Shown one piece after another: positions 1 to 5,895 of a stretch of DNA of 14,451 nt. Location: contig JAUYGA010000122.1 in assembly GCA_030690755.1 (NCBI GenBank), forward strand, positions 1 to 14,451. Reading direction: 5' to 3'. The stretch's first letter is position 1; each line of letters starts with the position of its first letter. The notes beneath the pieces were generated by a model, which was not told the origin of the DNA, made no database searches, and was given only the letters and a program-made list of their open reading frames with translations. The translations under genes were made by a program, and so were the position numbers. This stretch comes from Nanobdellota archaeon (GTDB lineage: Archaea; Nanobdellota; Nanobdellia; Woesearchaeales; JAUYGA01).

Positions 1-665
1 GGGTGGGGGCAAATTGCCACCCCCCTTTCAGTGCAAACAGGTGGAGGTAAACAGAGTATTAATTGTGCAAATACAGGAGGTGCTTTTCGCATTATACAAT
101 CTATTCCATCTTTGAAGGCAGAACCATTCAAACTATGGCTCGCCAAAGTCGGTTATGAAAGAGTTCAGGAAATACAAAACCCAGAACTTGCTCAGGAACG
201 TATGAAACAACTTTATGAGCAGAAAGGATATTCGAGAGATTGGATTGACAAGCGATTAAGAGGTATTGCAATAAGACAAGAGTTAACCGACGAATGGAAA
301 AATCGCGGTGTTGAGAAGAATGTTGAGTTTGCCATTCTTACAAACGAAATCTCAAAAGCTACTTTTGGCAAGACTGTTGAGGAGTACAAGAAGCACAAAA
401 GATTAGACAATCAGAATCTCAGAGACCACATGGATGACTTGGAATTGATATTTTCAATGCTCGGCGAGAAAGTTACAACAGAAATCACTAAAAAAGATAT
501 TCTAGAGGAATGCCTGAATGTAAAGATGCTGCAAAAAGAGGCGGCAGAGTTGCTGGAAAAGCCAGAGAACATACAGAAAAAGAGATTGGCAGACCAGTTG
601 TTTCAGGTGAAAATTATCTTGATGCGCCAGAAAAATTAAAGAGAATTTCTAAAAAGAAAGAATAA
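1..665 (+). pseudogene. BRO/DinD-like phage antirepressor family protein, 5'-partial and frameshifted
   Basis: The reading frame is already open at base 1, so the N-terminal BRO DNA-binding part probably lies outside the window. The visible protein has the conserved core of this family: RIIQSIPSLKAEPFKLWLAK (about residues 20-40 of the visible part), then RGIAIRQELTDEWKNRGV and ISKATFGKTVEEYKKHK. In frame 1 the protein ends at 639 with an unrelated tail. From about 537 the -1 frame encodes GGRVAGKAREHTEKEIGRPV and continues to a TAA at 663-665, which is the C-terminal pattern I recall for these proteins. The switch falls in an A5 run (533-537), so one missing A would explain it. It could be a real mutation, a sequencing error, or slippage on AAA. 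Family members are common on phages and mobile elements; the usual role is DNA binding. The gene converges on tRNA-Ile, a common integration neighbourhood. Identity is fairly sure; whether it functions is unknown. Confidence 0.72.
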
Positions 666-705
666 AAAGTGGGCCCGCGGAGATTTGAACTCCGGACCAC
701 TCGAT

Positions 706-746
706 CTCCTCACTTCGTTCGTACGCATTTGCGCCTTTGCGAAATT
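706..746 (-). other. Canonical 37/38 intron of tRNA-Ile
   Basis: The 41-nt insert follows A37 (747) and precedes A38 (705). Bases 745-740 pair with 717-712 to form a six-base inner helix (one G-U). This leaves three-base bulges TAA (748-746) and AGA (707-705) on opposite strands, separated by four nucleotides. This is the spacing cut by archaeal splicing endonuclease, although two of the four central positions mismatch. Confidence 0.8.
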
Positions 747-765
747 TATCAGTCGAGCGCACCAG

Positions 766-793
766 TTGCCTAATCTTTCAACCATTAAGATTT
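766..793 (-). other. Probable D-arm intron of tRNA-Ile
   Basis: Bases 792-787 (AATCTT) pair with 777-772 (AAGATT). The central helix GTCT (799-796) pairs with AGGC (771-768). The bulges GGA (795-793) and AAC (767-765) each have three bases. Cutting after the second base of each bulge removes 28 nt. The junction is inferred from geometry alone. Confidence 0.62.
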
Positions 794-836
794 CCAGACT
801 ATGCTACGGGCCCGTGAGTTAAACAAAAACGAAGCT

Positions 837-846
837 TATTTTTAAA
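837..846 (-). promoter_or_regulatory. TATA box for tRNA-Ile
   Basis: The minus strand reads TTTAAAAATA, preceded by AACC as a possible BRE. Its centre is 28 bp upstream of the first tRNA base at 813, the usual archaeal spacing. Confidence 0.6.
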
Positions 847-870
847 GGTTTTGATAAAAAGAGGGTAATT

Positions 871-998
871 AAAAAGGGCCATTGGCATAAGGTCAAAATG
901 CCTTTAATGAAAAAGATTGCGTGCGTTGCGGGGGGATGCCCCATACGGGGACGCAGCACTACTATAAAATACATTAAGCATTTTGAAGCCAATGGCCT
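871..998 (-). ncRNA. Candidate structured RNA or long inverted-repeat element
   Basis: GGCCATTGGC (877-886) is perfectly complementary to GCCAATGGCC (988-997). A second helix continues inward: 893-901 with 978-986 and 904-909 with 972-977, all Watson-Crick, with a two-base bulge at 902-903. Further in, 921-924 plus 927-930 pair with 952-959, and a small hairpin CCCC-ATAC-GGGG closes the tip (939-950). On the minus strand the stem is followed by T5 (875-871), like the neighbouring tRNAs, which favours that strand. I see no 5S, SRP, RNase P, box C/D or tRNA signature. It could instead be a non-autonomous mobile element with long terminal inverted repeats. Confidence 0.45.
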
Positions 999-1162
999 GA
1001 TAGTTGTTTAATCAAGCAAAATTTGCATTTCAATAGACATAAAATTTTTCCCATAAAATAGCTGAGAAATATAAAAAATTTAGAGATTTAGCTTATCATA
1101 TTTAAAAAATTAAATAAAGAAAAAAACGCCTCCGACCAGACTCGAACTGGTGACCTTGCGAT

Positions 1163-1187
1163 TTCATTCATACGCGTAAGCGCATGT
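1163..1187 (-). other. Canonical 37/38 intron of tRNA-Asn
   Basis: The inner helix CATGCGC (1186-1180) pairs with GCGTATG (1175-1169) around loop TTAC. Three-base bulges TAA (1189-1187) and AAA (1164-1162) are separated by four nucleotides. This matches the archaeal bulge-helix-bulge layout, with two mismatches in the central four. Confidence 0.85.
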
Positions 1188-1209
1188 TAACAGTCGCACG
1201 CTCTACCTG

Positions 1210-1233
1210 TTGCTCCGTGTTTTTATTACACGA
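1210..1233 (-). other. D-arm intron of tRNA-Asn
   Basis: The central helix GCTT (1239-1236) pairs with GAGC (1215-1212). The inner helix CGTGT (1232-1228) pairs with ACACG (1220-1216). The bulges are AGT (1235-1233) and AAC (1211-1209). Cutting after the second base of each bulge restores the canonical D-arm GCTTAGCAGGTAGAGC, placing the intron between positions 15 and 16. Confidence 0.75.
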
Positions 1234-1274
1234 CTAAGCTACGGAGGCTTAGGTATGTGAAAATCAGAAAGTTG

Positions 1275-1286
1275 TTTATAAATATT
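1275..1286 (-). promoter_or_regulatory. TATA box for tRNA-Asn
   Basis: The minus strand reads AATATTTATAAA. Its centre is about 32 bp upstream of the mature 5' end, leaving room for a short leader removed by RNase P. Confidence 0.65.
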
Positions 1287-1315
1287 GCGGTAGTTTTGGC
1301 CAAATCTGGAAATGA

Positions 1316-2050
1316 TTATTTTGCTATCTTCCACAACAGCTCAAAATGCTTTTTGTATGATTCTGCGACTTGTTTATTTTGAATGATTATTGTAGTTATT
1401 GGCTTTGAAAAATTGACTATTGCGACTTTGTCTCCGTATATCATGGTTCTTACAGGCGGCAGATATTCTTTTGGCAGAAATTTTATTTGCGCAGATGTAT
1501 TCGGAGATTTAAAGCCTTTGGCGAATAACAGTTTTGTTTTGAACTTGTACTTTTGCGCTTGTTTTGTGAATTTGTTTATGTCATGTGGCAGATATTCAAC
1601 ATAGGGATCGGCGTCAGTGCCATATCCATAATTAGTTATGCCTTTTTTGCCTGCTTCAAGAATCTCATTCAATACTATTTTTGCGCCTTGAAGTCCTGTA
1701 TACACTATGGTTTGATTTTTTTCTTGGCCTTCCTTCCTCTTTTCGTTGATGAAAGGAATTATTTTTTTGATTTCTTCCTGAGATCTGACAATTTCATCTT
1801 TTTTTTCTACAAGAAAATCAATGATTCTTTCAGGGGGTGTCGCGTCATAATAGCGCACGCCATTCTTAATGATAAAGCTGGCAAGTCCTTTTTTCTGCAG
1901 TCTTTGGAGAACTTCATATACTTTGGAGCTGGCTATGTCTGCTTTTTTGGTTATGTTGCCTGTTGAAGACATGCCTAATTCAACTAGCGCGTTGTAAACC
2001 TCGGCCTCTCCAGGGGTTAATCCCATTTTTTGCAGTGAGTTTTGAAGCAT
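1316..2050 (-). CDS. TrmB-family transcriptional regulator
   Basis: The protein has 244 residues. Residues 1-75 form a winged helix-turn-helix of the TrmB type, beginning LQKMGLTPGEAEVYNALVEL, with a recognition-helix region ASSKVYEVLQRLQKKGL. Residues 76-112 are charged and helical, a likely dimerisation coiled coil. Residues 113-244 form the effector region, with TIVYTGLQGAKIVLNEIL and a C-terminal YGDKVAIVNFSKPITTIIIQN strand pattern. TrmB proteins usually sense sugars or other small metabolites and control transport or central metabolism; the ligand here cannot be told. The ATG at 2050 has no SD, and a BRE/TATA lies 27 bp upstream, so the message is probably leaderless. It diverges from the TPR gene across 88 bp. 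Confidence 0.85.
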   Translation of the reverse strand: MLQNSLQKMGLTPGEAEVYNALVELGMSSTGNITKKADIASSKVYEVLQRLQKKGLASFIIKNGVRYYDATPPERIIDFLVEKKDEIVRSQEEIKKIIPFINEKRKEGQEKNQTIVYTGLQGAKIVLNEILEAGKKGITNYGYGTDADPYVEYLPHDINKFTKQAQKYKFKTKLLFAKGFKSPNTSAQIKFLPKEYLPPVRTMIYGDKVAIVNFSKPITTIIIQNKQVAESYKKHFELLWKIAK

Positions 2051-2071
2051 AACTGCTTAGAACGAAGCGCT

Positions 2072-2088
2072 CTTTATATATTTTTCCC
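2072..2088 (-). promoter_or_regulatory. BRE/TATA promoter of the TrmB-family gene
   Basis: The minus strand reads GGGAAAAATATATAAAG, a BRE-like GGGAAA joined to a TATA box centred 27 bp upstream of the ATG at 2050. A small inverted repeat CCCT-AATA-AGGG (2086-2097) overlaps the upstream edge and could be an operator for the regulator itself. Confidence 0.65.
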
Positions 2089-2104
2089 TAATAAGGGGGG
2101 AGTA

Positions 2105-2114
2105 ATTATTAAAT
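2105..2114 (+). promoter_or_regulatory. Possible TATA box for the TPR gene
   Basis: ATTATTAAAT is centred 29 bp before the ATG at 2139. The AAGGAG at 2132-2137 is only one base from the ATG, too close to act as an SD, so a leaderless message is likely. Confidence 0.4.
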
Positions 2115-2138
2115 AGTAGTTATAATTTACTAAGGAGT

Positions 2139-2729
2139 ATGACAGACAAAAAATTTTCAGATTTGCTTGCAAGGCATCTTGTATCTGATGCGCAAATGGA
2201 AAAAGTCTATGCGGATCCAGAGCCTCTTAGCTATGCTGACAGAATGACAAAACAAACTGAAGTCGGAGCCCTATTTTTGCAAAAGAACATGCTAAAAGAA
2301 GCGGTAGAATGTTTTTATCATGCATTTAGGGAGAACCCAAAGGACTTTTGGGTAAATAACTATTTGGGCGCAATAGCAATGGAAGCAAATGATCCTGCAA
2401 GCTCAAATTATTTCCTGAATAATTGCTTAGAAGAAGCACCTCACGACTGGATCTTTAAACCAATGGTTCTTACAAACTTTGCAAGCTGCCAATTTAAGCT
2501 CGGATACTTTAATGGAGCTGAAGAAAGCCTTGAAGAAGCAATTAAACTTAACCCCGAATTAGATAAGCCATATTATATGAAAGCAGTTCATAATATGTAT
2601 CTCAATCGTCCAAATGCTGCTCTTTCTGAAGCAAGAAGAGGACTTGAAATGACTCCAGATTCATTCACGCTTAGACGTCTTGAACTATCAATTCTAGAAG
2701 TGATTCAAAATCAAAAGAGAGATAAATAA
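2139..2729 (+). CDS. TPR-repeat protein
   Basis: The protein has 196 residues, is soluble, and has no signal peptide or membrane segment. Residues about 36-176 can be read as four tetratricopeptide repeats. Clear ones are EVGALFLQKNMLKEAVECFY ending ENP, WVNNYLGAIAMEANDPASSNYFLN, TNFASCQFKLGYFNGAEESL ending LNPE, and YYMKAVHNMYLNRPNAALSE ending MTPD. TPR domains mediate protein-protein contacts, and no enzymatic residues are evident. It diverges from the TrmB-family gene, so the two may be co-regulated, but no partner can be named. Its end lies 12 bp from the convergent radical SAM gene. Confidence 0.8.
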   Translation: MTDKKFSDLLARHLVSDAQMEKVYADPEPLSYADRMTKQTEVGALFLQKNMLKEAVECFYHAFRENPKDFWVNNYLGAIAMEANDPASSNYFLNNCLEEAPHDWIFKPMVLTNFASCQFKLGYFNGAEESLEEAIKLNPELDKPYYMKAVHNMYLNRPNAALSEARRGLEMTPDSFTLRRLELSILEVIQNQKRDK

Positions 2730-2741
2730 GTATGTCCTTGT

Positions 2742-4277
2742 TTATTCAACAATTTCCCCTACAATGCTTCTCAGCATGTGGCTTTTGACTTTTATGTCGA
2801 CTATCCTGTCCAGTTCTAGTTTTTGTTTAACTCCTACGATTAATGGGTATGTTCCTGCCTGCCTGCAGAATGTCGTGTTTCCGTCATGGATTTCTGTTCT
2901 GAGCTGCTTCATTATTGTGCCTTCAGGCAGCAATTTTTTCAGCATCGGAAAATCAATCTTTTGTCTTATCTCTTCGCGCCATTTCCAGTAATATTTTTTG
3001 TTCTTTCTCAGGTATTTGTTGCCGCATAGTTCAAGCAGAGGCGTCCCTTCAAGGATTGCGACTTGTCTTATGTTGATTCTTCTGATGAGATTTTTTTCTG
3101 TGATTTTCTCAAGCCAGCGCATGTTTTCTTCGTGTGTTTTTTTGCTCTCTTTATTCAGGCCAAACAAGAGGTTGATTCCTGGAAGGAATTTGTGCATCCC
3201 GTTTCCTCCTCGCACAGCGCCATGCTTGTTTATCATCTCTACGGCTTTAAGAGTCGTTTCTGGATCAGAATTGAGATTGTTTGCTTTTATTACTTCGTTA
3301 TCAAATGATTCAACGCCAAATGCTGCAATGTTTCCTGGTGTGCAAAATTCAACAATCGCTTTTGTTATCTCTTCTGATTCTTTTGCATTGACAACTGCAT
3401 TGGGAGCGACATTGTCTATATGGAGTGTTTTGATTTTTGGGCATGCCTCTCTTATTCCGCGGAGTAATTTTATTATTTCTGAACTATTTGCTCTTTTGTA
3501 GGAATAGAAACATGTTTGTTTGCCGAGCCTGAAATGTCTTACGCCGATATCATGCAATGCTTTTATTTCAGAAATTATGTCTTTTTGTTCTCTAAATTCC
3601 ATCCTGTTTTTTGGTTCGACGCAAAATGAGCAATTGCCAGAGCAGCCTTTGCCTGTCTCTATCTCTGCAGTTAAAAAATTAGCCCTGCTGTTGAAATCAG
3701 GATGTTGTTTTACAATATCAGCGCCTGCTGTCGAATAGTCTTTAATTTTCTCATAATTGTTTATGTCCAAGTAATTCTCGTTTATCTCTGTGAAATTTGC
3801 CATGAAATCCTTATCTATCTTTTCAGCGAACTTTCCGCCTTCAAGCCTTGTCCCATGAAGAGAGCCTGCAGGTCCTGTCAAAATAAATCTTGTATTATTT
3901 TTTTGTTTTTCGTCGATGATTTTGTCAATTATTTTTTTGATTTCAGCTAGTGTTCCTGGTTGAGCGCTCAGATATTTTCCAGGTGTATGAACTCCTGCAT
4001 TTACAATGAATAGGTCGCTTTTCTCTATTATGTTGAATATTTCCTTGTAGTTTGGCGTGATGTTCTTTGCCAGGATGTTTGTTTTGTTTGAAACCTTTAG
4101 ATTGTCATCAAACAGGTATTTTAACCTTAAATCATCAATTGTGAGATAAAAAACGTGCTCTGCTTTTTTCTCTTTTTTTAAGGCCCCAGCTATGTACCTT
4201 GGATATGTTCCAATATAAGGTGGAACTCCCAGGCCAGCAGGTTCATCTGTGTAGCAATCTATTATTACAGCTTTCAT
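2742..4277 (-). CDS. B12-binding domain/radical SAM protein, MJ_0865-like (COG1031)
   Basis: The protein has 511 residues. Residues 1-200 resemble the degenerate cobalamin-binding N-terminal domain of this family (MKAVIIDCYTDEPAGLGVPP, YIGTYPRYIAGAL). The radical SAM cluster is C212-x3-C216-x2-C219 (GKGCSGNCSFC), followed by a TIM-barrel-like region with GVRHFRLGKQTCFYSY and LHIDNVAPNAVV. The C-terminal stretch (about 480-511, VGVKQKLELDRIVDIKVKSH) looks like a small TRAM-like beta domain. Related archaeal proteins, as I remember them, are somewhat longer and end in a helix-hairpin-helix; this one stops before that. The reaction is unknown; related enzymes are mainly methyl- or methylthio-transferases. 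A TATA box 27 bp before the ATG suggests a leaderless message. Confidence 0.8.
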   Translation of the reverse strand: MKAVIIDCYTDEPAGLGVPPYIGTYPRYIAGALKKEKKAEHVFYLTIDDLRLKYLFDDNLKVSNKTNILAKNITPNYKEIFNIIEKSDLFIVNAGVHTPGKYLSAQPGTLAEIKKIIDKIIDEKQKNNTRFILTGPAGSLHGTRLEGGKFAEKIDKDFMANFTEINENYLDINNYEKIKDYSTAGADIVKQHPDFNSRANFLTAEIETGKGCSGNCSFCVEPKNRMEFREQKDIISEIKALHDIGVRHFRLGKQTCFYSYKRANSSEIIKLLRGIREACPKIKTLHIDNVAPNAVVNAKESEEITKAIVEFCTPGNIAAFGVESFDNEVIKANNLNSDPETTLKAVEMINKHGAVRGGNGMHKFLPGINLLFGLNKESKKTHEENMRWLEKITEKNLIRRINIRQVAILEGTPLLELCGNKYLRKNKKYYWKWREEIRQKIDFPMLKKLLPEGTIMKQLRTEIHDGNTTFCRQAGTYPLIVGVKQKLELDRIVDIKVKSHMLRSIVGEIVE

Positions 4278-4717
4278 GTTATTTTATTATGTTTGATGTT
4301 TTTATATTCTTGGATATTTTATGTTGTTTGCTGTTTTTATATTGTTTATTCCATGCCTTTTTATTAATCTTTTTTATTTTCCTTTGATATTTTTTTACTT
4401 TCATCTCTTTTTTATTTGTCACTCTAAAGAACTAATCAATATTTTCAATTCATAAGTTTTTTAAAGCAGTTTTTCATGTATCTTATCATTAGACTTAAAG
4501 AAAAAGGTGATACAAATAAAGGGTTATCTAGACATAGACTCAGATTTCTTCAGCTTAGCTTATTTAAAATTATTCTCAACTTTTTTTTCATGTAATTTTT
4601 TCCCGATGAATCCTTTTTTTAGTGATTTTTTTCTGAATAATTTTGAAAATTATGTTGCAGCATACATGCATACGTTAAGTGCTGAAATTTCACATTAAAA
4701 CCCTGAGGTGTTGAAAA
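4278..4717. other. T-rich 440-bp intergenic region
   Basis: It contains the tandem promoter copies of the radical SAM gene at its left end and the SD GAGGTG (4705-4710) of the kinase at its right end. The middle is T-rich on the plus strand, with several T6-T9 runs. A 63-codon GTG-started frame (4507-4698) is dominated by Phe from the T-runs and has no SD, so I do not consider it a gene. I see no tRNA, repeat array or clear hairpin. Confidence 0.5.
4299..4308 (-). promoter_or_regulatory. TATA box of the radical SAM gene
   Basis: The minus strand reads AATATAAAAA centred 27 bp upstream of the ATG at 4277. A near-identical 18-bp segment (4291-4308 versus 4326-4343, one mismatch, 35-bp period) gives a second TATA-like copy upstream. 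Confidence 0.55.
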
Positions 4718-5854
4718 ATGGAACCAACAGAAATAAATGTTAAACCGGAAGCAAATTATGCAGATTGGATCAATAATACTAATCCAAAAGAGACTGGAAA
4801 CTTGATTAAGTTCAGGCAGGTAAGGCGTGAAGGAGATACTTTCGTTAAAAAAAGAAAGCCAGGTGATTCTGATGTGGAAAAGAGGATGGTGACCTTTTTC
4901 CAGGGAGATCCTAATTTCCGCGTTCCGACAATGAGGATGAACTGGCCTGTTGAAGACGAGCTTGCAACTACTTATGTTCCTGGAGTTCAGGTTACTCGAT
5001 TGTTCAATCTGCTTGATGCTGTTAATAACCTCAATAAAGGTTCTAATCCAAATTTTAAGCCTTTTAAGGTGAGCCCTCTTGAGGTTAAGGCTGCGATTGT
5101 CGGCGAGATTCTTGATGATGTGCATTATTTTCAGAGCCGAAATAATGAGCTTGTTAGCACACTTGGAAAATATTGCGAGCCCTATCCTTATGTCAAGAAA
5201 ACTCTTGAGTCTTTTGATTCTGTTGTTGATTGCTTCAAGTATTTTGGTTTTAAACCAAGTTTTCAAAATATGAGCGGTGTCAGAAAAGAACTTGAAGAGA
5301 TTGCGCAACATCTTTCAGATAATGCGAGATTTGTTTTCAGGGATGCAATTATAGATAACATCATGTTCCATAAGCCTGAATTGGAAAATGCATCAAATGA
5401 TGCAGCTATATCTTACATCGCTAATCAGCTGACTAAATCTGATGCTCTTGACCAGTTTAAGGGCCGTTTGTATCATATAGATTTTGAAACAAGCAAAAAT
5501 CTCGTCACAAAATCTGATGACTTTGCTCATATACTTGAGCATCAGATGTGTTCTCTTGATGGTTCAGATGTCAAAGGCAAACATCTGGAAATGAACAGGG
5601 ATGAGCTGTACAATATGACTGTTGCTGCAAGGATTTTCAGATTTTGGTCAAGGCGATGTGTATATTTGGTTGAGAAGAGCAAAACAGGTGCAGATCGTTT
5701 CCCTAATGAGCGTCCTGAATTTTACTTGAACAAAGTCATAAACGCATTGGATGCTTTGCGTTCTGAGGACAAAAACCGTTTTGATAATCTGTACAAGTTT
5801 TGTCTGGACATGAAGAATATTGATTATTCAAACATCATTCCTCTGAAAGAATAA
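4718..5854 (+). CDS. APH/choline-kinase-like phosphotransferase, substrate unknown
   Basis: The protein has 378 residues and no signal peptide or membrane segment. The layout fits the aminoglycoside-phosphotransferase-like kinase fold. The N-lobe contains FVKKRKPG (Lys44/45, candidate ATP lysine) and ELATTYVPGV (81-90, hinge-like). The C-lobe has a catalytic-loop-like FVFRDAIIDNIMF with Asp209 and Asn214, and a metal-binding HIDFE with Asp255. The usual HGD of APH enzymes is FRD here, closer to the RD loop of protein kinases. The substrate could be a sugar, a choline-like alcohol or a protein. The SD GAGGTG sits seven bases before the ATG, so the message has a leader. The gene stands alone between two oppositely oriented genes. 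The fold call is based on motifs only. Confidence 0.55.
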   Translation: MEPTEINVKPEANYADWINNTNPKETGNLIKFRQVRREGDTFVKKRKPGDSDVEKRMVTFFQGDPNFRVPTMRMNWPVEDELATTYVPGVQVTRLFNLLDAVNNLNKGSNPNFKPFKVSPLEVKAAIVGEILDDVHYFQSRNNELVSTLGKYCEPYPYVKKTLESFDSVVDCFKYFGFKPSFQNMSGVRKELEEIAQHLSDNARFVFRDAIIDNIMFHKPELENASNDAAISYIANQLTKSDALDQFKGRLYHIDFETSKNLVTKSDDFAHILEHQMCSLDGSDVKGKHLEMNRDELYNMTVAARIFRFWSRRCVYLVEKSKTGADRFPNERPEFYLNKVINALDALRSEDKNRFDNLYKFCLDMKNIDYSNIIPLKE

Positions 5855-5895
5855 GTGGCATTAAAAATCAAATTAGGGCTTATTGTTAGTTGTTT

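Larger units (their letters stand above)
670..813 (-). tRNA. tRNA-Ile (GAU) with two introns
   Basis: On the minus strand the acceptor GGGCCCG (813-807) pairs with CGGGCCC (677-671). The discriminator is A (670) and no CCA is encoded. The anticodon stem CTCGA (757-753) pairs with TCGAG (704-700), and the anticodon GAT lies at 750-748. The T-arm CGGAG-TTCAAAT-CTCCG (694-678) is intact. Two inserts interrupt the gene: 746-706 (41 nt) at the canonical 37/38 site and about 793-766 (28 nt) in the D-loop. Removing both leaves about 75 nt with D-loop AGTCTGGCTG; position 21 is then G rather than the usual A, so the D-arm junction is less certain. A T5 run follows the 3' end (668-664) and a TATA box lies 28 bp upstream. 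Confidence 0.9.
1127..1248 (-). tRNA. tRNA-Asn (GUU) with two introns
   Basis: The acceptor GCCTCCG (1248-1242) pairs with CGGAGGC (1134-1128). The discriminator is G (1127), as expected for Asn, and no CCA is encoded. The D-stem is GCTT (1239-1236) with GAGC (1203-1200). The anticodon stem is TGCGA (1198-1194) with TCGCA (1161-1157), anticodon GTT at 1191-1189. The T-arm is ACCAG-TTCGAGT-CTGGT (1151-1135). Inserts occur at 1187-1163 (25 nt, canonical 37/38) and about 1233-1210 (24 nt, D-arm). Removing both leaves exactly 73 nt with the standard D-loop AGCAGGTA, strong support for the junctions. A T6 run follows immediately (1126-1121). Confidence 0.93.

Noticed and set aside
1..25. GC-rich near-palindrome GGGTGGGGGC...GCCACCCCCC at the window edge
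   Set aside because: It has two mismatches in ten and lies inside the open antirepressor frame; it could be a hairpin but nothing else supports it.
31..639. Antirepressor as a complete GTG-started gene of 202 residues
   Set aside because: The frame is open before base 31 and conserved sequence begins almost at once, so the gene is cut by the window; the last 34 residues are in the wrong frame.
871..998. The structure between the tRNAs as 5S rRNA or SRP RNA
   Set aside because: The size fits 5S but the conserved loop sequences of 5S and the SRP GGAAG/AGCAG core are absent.
4507..4698. 63-residue frame before the APH-like kinase
   Set aside because: GTG start without SD, composition set by T-runs (Phe-rich), no recognisable motif.
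4619..5311. 230-residue minus-strand frame opposite the kinase gene
   Set aside because: It is the antisense of a well-supported gene with an SD and kinase-like motifs; its sequence shows no family features.
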